Shown one piece after another: positions 1-7,421 of a DNA stretch of 60,503 bases. The stretch spans positions 1 to 60,503 of the forward strand of contig CAKSPH010000015.1 of NCBI GenBank assembly GCA_934481355.1, read 5' to 3'. The position numbers and the translations under genes are program-made. The stretch comes from an uncultured Oscillospiraceae bacterium. GTDB taxonomy: Bacteria > Bacillota > Clostridia > Oscillospirales > Ruminococcaceae. Positions within the stretch are counted from its first letter, which is position 1; every line of letters starts with the position of its first letter. The notes below the pieces were generated by a model. That model worked only from the letters and a program-made list of their open reading frames with translations, made no database searches and had not been told where the DNA came from.

Positions 1-213
1 CTTATGCATTCGCTCCCTGCCGTATGTATCGTTGCATTCGTCTTCGCTGAGTATCTCCATCATTTTTGCCGCCAGTTTTTCGTGTTTCCAGGGTTTATTA
101 CGATTTTTCAGATATTCGTGAAATCCCTGGCGTGTCACTTTCAGCGCTTTGCAGCAGAATGAAATCCTGCCTTTTGCGCCTCCATCGCAGGTTTTGAGTG
201 CAATGAATTTCAT
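1..213 (-). CDS. IS3-family transposase orfB, partial N-terminal part
   Basis: About 71 codons are visible and the frame is open to the window edge, so the rest of the DDE transposase lies outside. The translation begins MKFIALKTCDGG and includes FCCKALKVTRQGFHEYLKNR, the usual N-terminal helix-turn-helix-like segment of IS3 OrfB (HTH_21). It sits in the -1 frame relative to orfA and overlaps its 3' end, so the active OrfAB transposase is presumably made by programmed frameshifting at 249-255. The ATG at 213 is an internal start that could give OrfB alone. The catalytic DDE residues cannot be checked here. Confidence 0.8.
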   Translation of the reverse strand, partial: MKFIALKTCDGGAKGRISFCCKALKVTRQGFHEYLKNRNKPWKHEKLAAKMMEILSEDECNDTYGRERMHK

Positions 214-227
214 TTGCTCCTGCTTGT

Positions 228-542
228 TTACTTCCGACGGCTCGCGGCGAAAAAAGCTGCCGCCTCATTCAGAAAGTTCCTCTCCTCCTGAAGCCGCTTG
301 TTCTCTTTGTTCAGCCGCTTTACCTCGCTTCGCAGCTGCCGGATCTCCTCAGCCAGGCTCATTGCGTTTTCGGGGGTTCGCTCCTCGATGTCCAGGTCGC
401 CGTTCTTTGCCGCCTGCACCCATCCGTACAGTGTCCCGTACGGTATCTTAAGTTCCTCGCTGGCTCGCTTTACTCCTATTTCCAGCGCCAGCTTTACTGA
501 CTGCTCCTTGTAACTCCTGTCGTATTTCTTTGCTTCTGACAT
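228..542 (-). CDS. IS3-family transposase orfA (helix-turn-helix subunit)
   Basis: Predicted protein of 104 residues. The N-terminal half contains a Tnp_1 type helix-turn-helix (VKRASEELKIPYGTLYGWV), and residues about 60-95 form a leucine-zipper-like coiled coil (EEIRQLRSEVKRLNKENKR) as in other IS3 OrfA proteins, which bind the inverted repeats and dimerise. The ATG at 542 was chosen over the GTG at 551 because AGGAGGG (551-557) lies a good 8 bases upstream of it. The last codons pass through a run of six T that is a -1 slippery site leading into orfB. Confidence 0.88.
   Translation of the reverse strand: MSEAKKYDRSYKEQSVKLALEIGVKRASEELKIPYGTLYGWVQAAKNGDLDIEERTPENAMSLAEEIRQLRSEVKRLNKENKRLQEERNFLNEAAAFFAASRRK
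249..255 (-). other. Programmed -1 frameshift site T TTT TTC
   Basis: In the orfA frame the codons GCT TTT TTC form a T TTT TTC heptamer, which matches the X XXY YYZ rule. A -1 shift enters the open orfB frame directly and gives the OrfAB fusion. IS3 elements more often use A AAA AAG, so the all-U version is a less common choice. Confidence 0.7.
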
Positions 543-563
543 GTCCTTCACCCTCCTGGTTTT

Positions 564-592
564 AGTATATTCTTTTGAGCGTGGGGTGTCAA
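564..592 (-). promoter_or_regulatory. Sigma-70 type promoter of the IS element
   Basis: TTGACA (587-592), a 17-base spacer and TATACT (564-569) on the minus strand, just inside the presumed IS end and 22 bases before the orfA start. Confidence 0.75.
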
Positions 593-604
593 GTTTTATT
601 ATAC

Positions 605-730
605 AACATCAATATCAGTGGCAGCAGGCTAGACATTGTACAGCTTGCGGGTTCACTCAATACAGAAACATATAAAACCGTTTCATTAGAGTTGAGAAAT
701 AACCGCTTTCCGGCAGAATTACCTGAATAG
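605..730 (+). pseudogene. 3' remnant of a gene cut by the IS element
   Basis: From the presumed IS border an open frame of 41 codons runs to TAG at 728-730. It has protein-like composition (for example SLNTETYKTVSLELRNN), no start codon near its beginning and no ribosome binding site. The simplest reading is the C-terminal end of a gene whose front part is on the far side of the insertion. The family is not recognisable. It could also be a chance open frame. Confidence 0.35.
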
Positions 731-776
731 CAACTGACCACGGCAGTTCGAAAGAGTTGTCGGGGTTAGTTGCTAT
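727..776 (+). terminator. Long hairpin at the end of the gene remnant
   Basis: ATAGCAACTGACC (727-739) pairs with GGTTAGTTGCTAT (764-776) with one mismatch. The intervening bases can extend the stem with G-U pairs. It overlaps the stop of the remnant and may have ended that transcript, but no T run follows. Confidence 0.4.
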
Positions 777-814
777 TGGAGATTACCGAAAAAGCCACTA
801 AATAATTCAGAGTA

Positions 815-845
815 GCAAAAAGAGGACGGCTGATCAACCGTCCTC
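815..845 (-). terminator. Rho-independent terminator of ssrA
   Basis: On the minus strand GAGGACGG, a loop and CCGTCCTC (822-845) are followed by TTTTTG. It lies 60 bases past the tmRNA 3' end. Confidence 0.8.
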
Positions 846-904
846 AAATCTGCATATAAGCGCGAATCCGTTCCTTACGAAACGGAGTTCGACGCTTTTG
901 ACTT

Positions 905-1255
905 TGGTGGAGCCGAGGGGAATTGAACCCCTGTCCGAAAACCCGTCCTCACGACTTTCTCCGGGTGGAGTTTATCTTTTAGATCTCCCGCGCACGAGCG
1001 CCGGTAAACAGGCTCTCGTGTTTGGCAGCCTTTGATACATCAGAGACTACAAGGCAACTCATCAATGACGTTCACCACTAGTCGACGCCATATCCCCGCC
1101 CGTGGTACTGCGGAGTATGACGGAAGCCGCTTAGGCAGCTACTAACTCAGAATTGTAATCTGCGTTTAAATTTAAAGGTGCGACGATTTAAGTGATTTCG
1201 CCCTCACTACCCGCTTATCGTGCATCAGAATCCCCGTCGAAGCCTTTACGGCCCC
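905..1255 (-). ncRNA. ssrA: tmRNA (transfer-messenger RNA)
   Basis: One-piece tmRNA of about 351 nt that rescues stalled ribosomes and tags the nascent protein. The minus strand starts GGGGCCGTAAAGGCTTCGAC, and the 3' end reads GTTCAATTCCCCTCGGCTCC followed by ACCA. The acceptor stem contains the G3-U70 pair used by alanyl-tRNA synthetase. The tag reading frame (1131-1163) encodes ADYNSELVAA followed by TAA, with the usual hydrophobic end ending in Ala-Ala. An encoded CCA end is present. The exact resume codon (GCA at 1161-1163) is inferred. Confidence 0.97.
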
Positions 1256-1289
1256 ATAATACGCGAATGCCTCTGCATTCTGTTGTAAT

Positions 1290-1318
1290 AGTATATCACA
1301 TTTGTCCCCCTTTGTCAA
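1290..1318 (-). promoter_or_regulatory. ssrA promoter
   Basis: TTGACA (1313-1318), a 17-base spacer and TATACT (1290-1295) on the minus strand. Transcription should begin about 27 bases before the mature 5' end, consistent with a precursor trimmed by RNase P. Confidence 0.85.
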
Positions 1319-1464
1319 GTGCCGGAATACCGTTTTCTGCCTCTTTTTCGGCTCATTTTCCGACATTTCAGCAGGAACATTCGCCGAATAATAATTTATG
1401 CCGATCCGGAAAATATATCCACTGTCGGGCGCGGTTTTTTGTGAACTTTTTTGCTTTCTGCCTC

Positions 1465-1514
1465 TTGACAAACGTCCGAAATCGGACTATAATAGAAAAA
1501 GTCCGGTTTCGGAC
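1465..1514 (+). promoter_or_regulatory. marR-MATE promoter with two palindromic operators
   Basis: TTGACA (1465-1470) and TATAAT (1488-1493) are 17 bases apart. GTCCGAAATCGGAC (1474-1487) fills the spacer and GTCCGGTTTCGGAC (1501-1514) covers the start of transcription. Both are near-perfect inverted repeats with the same GTCCG/CGGAC arms, spaced 27 bp centre to centre. They are most likely the binding sites of the downstream MarR protein, giving autorepression. Confidence 0.85.
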
Positions 1515-1527
1515 AATGGAGGTACAT

Positions 1528-1977
1528 ATGTCGGAAGTAATAATGGATCCCGCACAGATAATGGAGGAATACAACACGCTCTGGAAAGAGCAGAATGAGA
1601 TATACAGCGCCGCTGCGAAGAGCTTCGGGCTTTCGGACAGCGCAATGTGGATACTGTACTTTATACGGCTGAGCGGAGGGGGCTGCCCGCAGAGGGATAT
1701 CTGTAACGCCATGCTCCAGCCGAAGCAGACCACGAACTCCGCAATAAAACAGCTCGAAAGCCGCGGTATGGTGGAGCTCTCCTGCGGAGCCGACCGCAGA
1801 TGCCGCCTGGTGAAGCTCACACCAGATGGAGAAAAACTGGCGCAGCAGTCCTCGGACAATGTTATAACGGCAGAGCGCCTTGCAATGGGCGACCTCACAT
1901 CTGCCGAACAGCGGCAGTTCATTGAACTGCTCAGAAAATACAACAATAATTTGAAAGAGAGATTAAACATTAAATGA
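1528..1977 (+). CDS. MarR-family transcriptional regulator
   Basis: Predicted winged helix-turn-helix repressor of 149 residues. The recognition region CPQRDICNAMLQPKQTTNSA and the wing segment CGADRRCRLVKLTPDGEKLA follow the MarR pattern. The start at 1528 is set by GGAGGT eight bases upstream and by the operators in front; the open frame continues upstream into the ssrA gene but has no signal there. The stop overlaps the start of the MATE gene (ATGA-like overlap at 1974-1977). By analogy with MepR-MepA, it probably represses its own operon and is released when a toxic ligand binds. The ligand is unknown; cysteines at several positions could allow redox sensing. Confidence 0.9.
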   Translation: MSEVIMDPAQIMEEYNTLWKEQNEIYSAAAKSFGLSDSAMWILYFIRLSGGGCPQRDICNAMLQPKQTTNSAIKQLESRGMVELSCGADRRCRLVKLTPDGEKLAQQSSDNVITAERLAMGDLTSAEQRQFIELLRKYNNNLKERLNIK

Positions 1978-3317
1978 AAACAAATGCCATACAGTTATCA
2001 GACCATTTCACGCCCGGGCGGCTATTAAGATTCTGCCTGCCGTCCATCGGAATGATGGTGTTTACGTCGATTTACGGAGTTGTGGACGGATTCTTCGTAT
2101 CCAACTTTGTGGGCAAGACTGCGTTCGCTTCGATAAACCTCGTTATGCCGTTCCTGATGATACTGGGCGGCGTTGGATTCATGATAGGCACCGGCGGAAG
2201 CGCCCTTGTCGCAAAGTTCCTCGGCGAAAATAACCAGGAAACCGCTCGCCGCGTGTTCTCAATGATGATATACCTCACCCTGATACTCGGAGTTACGGTC
2301 TCCGTGCTGGGATTCATCTTTGCCGACAGGGTCGCGCTGCTCCTCGGCGCTGAGGCGGACATGGTGGAGAGCTGCGTGCTCTATGCCCGCACCTGCCTGA
2401 TATTCAACACGATGTTCATGCTTCAGAATGTGTTCCAGAGCTTCCTTGTCACCGCTGAGCGCCCGAAGCTCGGACTTATCGTAATAGTAGCCGCCGGGCT
2501 CACCAACATGGCGCTGGACGCGCTGTTCATCGCCGGCTTCCGGTGGGGAGTGGTCGGCGCAGCCTGCGCGACCGGACTCAGCCAGACCGTCGGAGGTCTG
2601 CTGCCGCTGCTGTTCTTCCTGAAAAAGGACAACGGGAGCTGCCTGCGCATAGTGCGCACCAGAATGGAGATACGCCCGATTTTAAAGGCGTGCGCCAACG
2701 GCTCCTCGGAGCTGATGACTAACATCTCCTCCTCTGTCGTAAGTATGCTGTACAATATGCAGCTCATGAATCTCGCGGGTCAGGACGGAGTTTCCGCATA
2801 CGGAGTCCTGATGTATGTGCAGTTCATTTTCGCGGCGGTATTCATCGGATACGCCATCGGAACGGCTCCTATAGTCGGCTATAATTACGGCGCGCAGAAT
2901 CACGCGGAACTCAACAATATGCTCAAAAAGAGCGTGCGCTCAACGCTCGTCACCGGAGTTGTGATGGTAGGAATCGCACAGGCGCTTGCGGCTCCACTGG
3001 CGCATATATTCGTGGGCTATGACCCTGAGCTTTTTGAGATGACCCAGCACGCATTCAGGCTGTTCTCGTTCGCGTTCATTTTCTCTGGCTTCAATATCTG
3101 GTGCTCGTCTTTCTTCACCGCGCTGAACAACGGAGCCGTTTCCGCGGCGGTGTCGTTCCTGAGGACCCTGGTGTTCCAGCTTGCGGCGGTGCTTATCCTG
3201 CCGGCGGTATGGGGACTTAACGGCGTGTGGCTCTCGGTAGTTTTCGCGGAGGTCTGCGCGTTTGTTATCTCGGTCATCTTCCTGTTCGCAAAAAGGAAGA
3301 GATATCAGTACTTCTGA
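1974..3317 (+). CDS. MATE-family multidrug efflux transporter (MepA-like)
   Basis: Predicted inner-membrane antiporter of 447 residues, the normal size for MATE proteins, with about 12 hydrophobic helices in two pseudo-symmetric halves. The N-terminal part shows the typical SIGMMVFTSIYGVVDGFFVS and GGSALVAKFLGE segments, and the second half has the matching IVGYNYGAQN motif. Translation is coupled to marR by a 4-base overlap, so the pump should be derepressed with it. Family members export cationic drugs and dyes using Na+ or H+ gradients; the substrate here cannot be read from sequence. The last residues are a basic cytoplasmic tail. Confidence 0.92.
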   Translation: MKTNAIQLSDHFTPGRLLRFCLPSIGMMVFTSIYGVVDGFFVSNFVGKTAFASINLVMPFLMILGGVGFMIGTGGSALVAKFLGENNQETARRVFSMMIYLTLILGVTVSVLGFIFADRVALLLGAEADMVESCVLYARTCLIFNTMFMLQNVFQSFLVTAERPKLGLIVIVAAGLTNMALDALFIAGFRWGVVGAACATGLSQTVGGLLPLLFFLKKDNGSCLRIVRTRMEIRPILKACANGSSELMTNISSSVVSMLYNMQLMNLAGQDGVSAYGVLMYVQFIFAAVFIGYAIGTAPIVGYNYGAQNHAELNNMLKKSVRSTLVTGVVMVGIAQALAAPLAHIFVGYDPELFEMTQHAFRLFSFAFIFSGFNIWCSSFFTALNNGAVSAAVSFLRTLVFQLAAVLILPAVWGLNGVWLSVVFAEVCAFVISVIFLFAKRKRYQYF

Positions 3318-3318
3318 T

Positions 3319-3389
3319 GGTAACCGCATTATCCGCCTGCGGCGGTCGATACTGTTTCCAGAACCACGTTCCGGCTTTTTGAGGTTACC
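3319..3389. repeat. Degenerate short copy of repeat family B
   Basis: Begins GGTAACC (3319-3325) and ends CCGGCTTTTTGAGGTTACC, whose complement GGTAACCTCAAAAAGCCGG matches the end of the family B elements at 13212, 23048 and 46387 with two changes. Only 71 bp long, so probably a deletion derivative. It sits directly before the chromate transporter promoter. Confidence 0.45.
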
Positions 3390-3391
3390 TA

Positions 3392-3420
3392 TTGAATAAA
3401 TCGCACGGATGTGATACAAT
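3392..3420 (+). promoter_or_regulatory. Promoter of the chromate transporter pair
   Basis: TTGAAT (3392-3397), a 17-base spacer and TACAAT (3415-3420), 31 bases before the first gene. This also argues against a start codon at 3392. Confidence 0.65.
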
Positions 3421-3451
3421 AGCATTGACAGAAATTCCGGAGGACATACAG

Positions 3452-4024
3452 ATGGAAATAAGAACCCCGCGACAGGACAGGAGCCAGCTCCTGCCGCTTT
3501 TCCTGACGTTCCTTAAAATAGGCGCGTTCACGTTCGGCGGAGGCTACGCCATGATTCCGCTTATCCAGCGGGAGGCAGGCGAGCGCCGCGGCTGGATAAC
3601 CGAGGACGAGCTGGTGGAGATAACCGCCATATCCGAAAGCACCCCCGGTCCCATCGCGGTGAACACGGCGACTTTCACCGGATATCAGGTGTGCGGCGTG
3701 CCCGGGGCGCTGCTTGCAACGGTGGGAGTGGTGCTCCCGGCGTTTGCCGTGATAGTCCTGGTTTCCTCGGCGCTGAGCTTTTTCAGCGGAAATCAGATAG
3801 TGAAATACGCGTTCATGGGAGTCCGCGCCGGGGTGCTTGCGCTCATCGTAAAGGCGGTGGTGCGAATGTACCGCCAGTGTCCGAAAAATGCGCTCTCCTA
3901 CGTCATAATGGCGGGAGTTTTCATTGCTGCGGGATTTCTGAATGTCAGCGCGCTTCTGCTGATACTCCTGTGCGCCCTGCTGGGGCTGTTCCTTACGCTG
4001 AGGAAGCGGGGTGAGCGCGGGTGA
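3452..4024 (+). CDS. Chromate transporter, short-chain subunit 1 (ChrA family)
   Basis: Predicted membrane protein of 190 residues. It carries the family hallmark GAFTFGGGYAMIPLIQ near the N-terminus and the SESTPGPIAVNTATFTGY motif, and about five or six hydrophobic helices. Short-chain ChrA proteins are half-size and work as pairs encoded by adjacent genes, exporting chromate or a related oxyanion. The ATG at 3452 is preceded by GGAGGA. The stop overlaps the start of the second subunit (GTGA), so the two are translationally coupled. True substrate in an anaerobe is uncertain. Confidence 0.9.
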   Translation: MEIRTPRQDRSQLLPLFLTFLKIGAFTFGGGYAMIPLIQREAGERRGWITEDELVEITAISESTPGPIAVNTATFTGYQVCGVPGALLATVGVVLPAFAVIVLVSSALSFFSGNQIVKYAFMGVRAGVLALIVKAVVRMYRQCPKNALSYVIMAGVFIAAGFLNVSALLLILLCALLGLFLTLRKRGERG

Positions 4025-4587
4025 TTTATCTGGAGCTTTTCTGGACGTTCCTGAAAATTGGCGCGTTCACGTTCGGCGGTGGCTACGCCATGCTCCCGCT
4101 GATACAGGCAGAGGTGAAGTCCCACGGCTGGCTTTCCGCAGAGGAACTGGTGGATTTCATCGCGGTCAGCGAGAGCACCCCGGGACCTTTCGCCGTGAAT
4201 ATCTCCACGTTCGTCGGAATGCGCGCGGGCGGGATTTTCGGGGCTTTATGCGCTACTTTCGGGGTGGTGCTCCCGTCGTTCGTGATAATTCTGCTGGTGG
4301 CGCGGTGCTACGAGAAATTCCGTGAGAGCCGCGCGGTCAGGGGCTGTATGTCCGGGCTGAAGCCCGCCGTGGTGGGACTTATCGCCGCGGCTGTGATATC
4401 CACCGGGCAGACGGTGTTCTTCCCCGCCGGGATAACCGCGGGAGTTTTCACAAGCCCGGCGTTTCTGTGTTCCGCCGTGATTTTTGCGGCGGGTATCCTG
4501 CTTTCGGTGAAGAAGGTGCACCCGATAATCATTATCGTTATTTCAGCGGTACTTGGGATAGGTGCGGGTGTTCTTTTCGGGCTGTAA
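4021..4587 (+). CDS. Chromate transporter, short-chain subunit 2 (ChrA family)
   Basis: Predicted membrane protein of 188 residues, homologous to the gene before it: GAFTFGGGYAMLPLIQ and SESTPGPFAVNISTFVGM align directly with the same motifs there. It starts with GTG at 4021, sharing four bases with the stop of subunit 1. The paired half-transporters are expected to form an antiparallel heterodimer equivalent to one long-chain ChrA. A strong terminator follows immediately, so the operon contains only these two genes. Confidence 0.9.
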   Translation: MIYLELFWTFLKIGAFTFGGGYAMLPLIQAEVKSHGWLSAEELVDFIAVSESTPGPFAVNISTFVGMRAGGIFGALCATFGVVLPSFVIILLVARCYEKFRESRAVRGCMSGLKPAVVGLIAAAVISTGQTVFFPAGITAGVFTSPAFLCSAVIFAAGILLSVKKVHPIIIIVISAVLGIGAGVLFGL

Positions 4588-4595
4588 TAAACTTT

Positions 4596-4626
4596 GGGAG
4601 GGGCTTTACCCTCCCCTGCTTTTTTT
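4596..4626 (+). terminator. Rho-independent terminator after the chromate transporter pair
   Basis: GGGAGGGG, loop CTTTA and the CCCTCCCC arm, then a run of T at 4620-4626. Confidence 0.85.
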
Positions 4627-4663
4627 GACGCGCCCAAAATCGCTTCTATATTATAACTACCTC

Positions 4664-4692
4664 TTTACAAAACCCTGGAGTTGGAGTATAAT
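4664..4692 (+). promoter_or_regulatory. Promoter of the DUF3737-PatB-MerR-PP2C operon
   Basis: TTTACA (4664-4669), a 17-base spacer and TATAAT (4687-4692). Repeat C1 begins two bases after the -10 box, so the repeat forms the 5' part of the leader. Confidence 0.7.
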
Positions 4693-4693
4693 C

Positions 4694-4881
4694 TAAGGTA
4701 ATACCGCACAAAGATTGTGCGCATATTGCGCAGGCAGATTAGCCAATCGCACGCTTCGCTGATTGACTAATCTCGATTTTTCGTCAGATTGTACAAGGAC
4801 GAATTGTGCAAAATGACGGAAAATATGCAAGCAAGATGCGTACAAAATACAAAATATGGTCTTTGTGCGGTGTTACCCTAA
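4694..4881. repeat. Repeat family C, copy 1 (MITE-like)
   Basis: 188 bp with inverted ends: TAAGGTAATACCGCACAAAG at the left and the complement of TTAGGGTAACACCGCACAAAG at the right. Internal blocks CGATTTTTCGTCAGATTGTACAA and ATGCAAGCAAGATGCG-like sequence are shared with copies at 14191 and 60237. No coding capacity. It lies in the untranslated leader of the DUF3737 gene; nothing else is seen between 4627 and 4942. Confidence 0.85.
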
Positions 4882-4942
4882 GTACAAGCCGACATTTTCT
4901 TTCGGACTCACGGCACACAAATTATCCCACGGAGGGCACAAA

Positions 4943-5812
4943 ATGGAGAACAAAAGAGAAATAAACCAGCAGTATCTTACAGGAGAACGCGCACTCTTTC
5001 AGGCGCGTAACATGAAAATAACCGCCTCGACTTTCGCAGACGGAGAATCCCCGCTCAAGGAAAGCTCGGACATCGACCTTTACCAGTCCATGTTCAAATG
5101 GAAGTACCCGCTGTGGTACAGCCGTAACATCACTCTGCGGGACTGCACGCTGTTCACTGCGGCGCGCGCCGGAATATGGTACACGGACGGCCTCTCAATG
5201 GAAGACTGCGCGGTGGAGGCTCCAAAGACGTTCAGGCGCTGTCACCGGCTCTCGCTCCGGAACGTCACCATGCCGGACGCCGCAGAGACCCTCTGGAACT
5301 GCGACGGAGTTAAAATGAGCTCCGTCATGGCAAAGGGCGACTACTTCGGCATGAACAGCCGGAACCTCGAGATAGACGGCTTCCAGCTCTACGGAAACTA
5401 CCCGTTTGACGGCGGCGGGAACATAGTTATCCGGAACTCCCGCCTGATAAGCAGGGACGCATTCTGGAACTGCCGCAATGTCGAAGTGTACGATTCGTTC
5501 ATCTCCGGGGAGTACCTCGGCTGGAACTCCGAGAAGCTCACGTTCGTCAACTGCACGATAGAGAGCCTGCAAGGCCTGTGCTACGCAAAGGAGCTTACGC
5601 TGAGAAACTGCACCCTGCTGAATACCACGCTGGCGTTCGAGTACTCCACGGTGGAAGCCGACATAAACGGCTCCGTTGACAGCGTGAAGAACCCCATCTC
5701 CGGCAGGATTACCGCCGACAGCATAGGCGAGCTCATCATGGAGCCGGACAAGGTGGACCCCTCCCGCACCGTGATAGAATGCCGCAGTGACAGGCACTGC
5801 GCCTGCCTGTAA
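4943..5812 (+). CDS. DUF3737 family protein, right-handed beta-helix
   Basis: Predicted cytoplasmic protein of 289 residues without signal peptide. It is built from short repeats of the type N-I-T-L-R-D-C-T-L-F, each beginning with a turn of asparagine or aspartate and ending in a hydrophobic strand, the pattern of a parallel beta-helix. I recognise it as the DUF3737 family, whose molecular role is unknown. GGAGGG precedes the ATG at 4943; the open frame runs further upstream but only through repeat C1. It is the first gene of an operon with a MalY/PatB lyase 10 bases downstream. Confidence 0.85.
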   Translation: MENKREINQQYLTGERALFQARNMKITASTFADGESPLKESSDIDLYQSMFKWKYPLWYSRNITLRDCTLFTAARAGIWYTDGLSMEDCAVEAPKTFRRCHRLSLRNVTMPDAAETLWNCDGVKMSSVMAKGDYFGMNSRNLEIDGFQLYGNYPFDGGGNIVIRNSRLISRDAFWNCRNVEVYDSFISGEYLGWNSEKLTFVNCTIESLQGLCYAKELTLRNCTLLNTTLAFEYSTVEADINGSVDSVKNPISGRITADSIGELIMEPDKVDPSRTVIECRSDRHCACL

Positions 5813-5822
5813 GGAGGAAACC

Positions 5823-6989
5823 ATGAAATACGATTTCGACACTGTAATTGACCGCCGCGGCACCTGCTCCCTGAAGTGGGACGTTGCGGAAAACGAACTC
5901 CCCATGTGGGTGGCCGATATGGATTTCAGGACTGCGCCGGAGATAACCTCGGCCCTGGAAAAGCGTGCACAGCACGGCATTTTCGGCTACACCGTGATAC
6001 CGGACGAGTGGTACTCCGCATACATCGGCTGGTGGAAGTCACGGCACGGCTTTGAGATACAGCGTGAGTGGCTGGTGTTCTGCACCGGAGTTGTCCCCGC
6101 GATATCAAGCGCCGTGCGGAAACTTACCACCCCCGGCGAAAACGTGCTGGTGCAGACCCCGGTTTACAACATCTTCTTCAACAGCATAAGGAACAACGGG
6201 CGGAACATCCTTGAAAGCCCGCTGATATACGAAAACGGCGCCTACCGCGTGGATTTCGCCGGTCTTGAAGAACAGCTCGCGAACCCGCAGACCTCCCTCA
6301 TGATTCTGTGCAACCCCCAGAATCCCGGCGGGATCATCTGGGACAGGGAGACCCTCGCGCGGATCGGTGAGCTCTGCCGGAAACACAGCGTTGTGGTCCT
6401 CTCGGACGAGATACACTGCGACCTCACCGAGCCGGGCGCGGAGTACGTCCCGTTCGCCTCCGTTTCCGTGGACTGCCGCATGAACAGCGTGACCTGCATT
6501 GCGCCCACAAAGGCGTTCAACATAGCGGGACTCCAGACGGCGGCGGTATTCGCGGCTGACCCGACTCTCCGGCACAGAATGAACCGCGCCCTCAACACCG
6601 ACGAGGTCGCCGAGCCGAACGCATTCGCGATAACTGCGGCGGTCGCGGCGTTCACGGAGGGCGGCGCATGGCTGGACGAGCTCCGGGCGTACATTGCGGA
6701 GGGCAGGCGCATGACCGCCGGTTTCCTCGCGGAGAAGCTCCCGGAGGTGCGGCTGGTGAAGTCCCGGGCGACATATCTCCTCTGGCTGGACTGCTCCGAC
6801 GTCACGGACAACAGCCGGGAGCTCGCGGAATTCATACGTCACAAGACCGGGCTGTATCTCTCCGCCGGAGGAGTCTACCGCGGCAACGGCGCCCAGTTCC
6901 TCAGACTGAACACCGCCTGCCCGCACTCGGTGCTCATGGACGGTCTGGAGCGGCTCAGGCAGGGCATATACGCATATATGTTAGGGTAA
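5823..6989 (+). CDS. MalY/PatB family PLP-dependent C-S lyase
   Basis: Predicted class I/II aminotransferase-fold enzyme of 388 residues, normal for cystathionine beta-lyases of the PatB/MalY type, which cleave cystathionine or cysteine conjugates to a thiol, pyruvate and ammonia. Visible signatures are the N-terminal LPMWVADMDF, the substrate/PLP segment CNPQNPGG, the DEIHCDL motif and the PLP lysine in APTKAFNIAGLQ. The start at 5823 follows AAGGAGG; the frame extends upstream into the previous gene without a better signal. It may act in sulfur amino acid turnover. It has the N-terminal signatures of MalY rather than of the broader aminotransferase family, so annotation at family level is firm. 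Confidence 0.9.
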   Translation: MKYDFDTVIDRRGTCSLKWDVAENELPMWVADMDFRTAPEITSALEKRAQHGIFGYTVIPDEWYSAYIGWWKSRHGFEIQREWLVFCTGVVPAISSAVRKLTTPGENVLVQTPVYNIFFNSIRNNGRNILESPLIYENGAYRVDFAGLEEQLANPQTSLMILCNPQNPGGIIWDRETLARIGELCRKHSVVVLSDEIHCDLTEPGAEYVPFASVSVDCRMNSVTCIAPTKAFNIAGLQTAAVFAADPTLRHRMNRALNTDEVAEPNAFAITAAVAAFTEGGAWLDELRAYIAEGRRMTAGFLAEKLPEVRLVKSRATYLLWLDCSDVTDNSRELAEFIRHKTGLYLSAGGVYRGNGAQFLRLNTACPHSVLMDGLERLRQGIYAYMLG

Positions 6990-7013
6990 TTCGGAATTAA
7001 AAAAGGGTGTATT

Positions 7014-7421
7014 ATGACTATAAAACAGGTAAGCGAAAAATACGGCGTATCTCAGGATACGCTAAGATACTACGAGAAAGCCGGGCTGGTGCCGGAAGTA
7101 ACGCGCACCGCCAGCGGAATACGCGACTATCAGCAGACCGACCTTAACTGGCTGGAGCTTGCGCTGTGCATGAGAAACGCAGGGCTCCCGGTGAACGTCA
7201 TCGTGGAATACCGCAGGCTGTACCAGCAGGGCGACAGCACTATCCCACAGCGGCTGAAGCTGCTCACCGACCAGCGCGAGGAGCTCCTCGCCATGCAGGA
7301 GCAGATCACGCAGACCCTTGAGCGGCTCAACTACAAGATAAGCGTGTACGAGCGCGCCGTTGAAACCGGGGAGCTCTCATGGGACGAGCCGGTGAAGTGC
7401 TCCGCCTGCGCCGATGGATAA
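7014..7421 (+). CDS. MerR-family transcriptional regulator
   Basis: Predicted protein of 135 residues. The N-terminal winged helix contains the family signature SQDTLRYYEKAGLVPEVTR and the second helix pair SGIRDYQQTDLNWLELALCM; the C-terminal half is a long coiled coil (about residues 80-120) for dimerisation. It lacks the cysteine arrangement of metal sensors apart from a C-terminal CSAC, so it more resembles the small-molecule or aldehyde-responsive MerR group. The stop overlaps the next gene by 8 bases. Its target may be its own operon, but no obvious 19-bp spaced promoter with dyad was identified. Confidence 0.9.
   Translation: MTIKQVSEKYGVSQDTLRYYEKAGLVPEVTRTASGIRDYQQTDLNWLELALCMRNAGLPVNVIVEYRRLYQQGDSTIPQRLKLLTDQREELLAMQEQITQTLERLNYKISVYERAVETGELSWDEPVKCSACADG

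Larger units (their letters stand above)
1..605 (-). mobile_element. IS3-family insertion sequence, partial (runs off the left edge)
   Basis: The stretch carries an IS3-type orfA, a frameshift-linked partial orfB and a strong promoter reading leftward. The outer end is probably near 605, where the minus strand reads TGTATAATAAAACTTGACAC; the TG start is typical of IS3-type termini, but the partner end lies outside the window, so the border is an inference. Sequence right of 605 looks like a gene remnant, which fits insertion into a gene. Confidence 0.75.

Noticed and set aside
1192..1527. Longer N-terminus for the MarR protein
   Set aside because: It would begin inside ssrA and run through the promoter and operators; GGAGGT sets the start at 1528.
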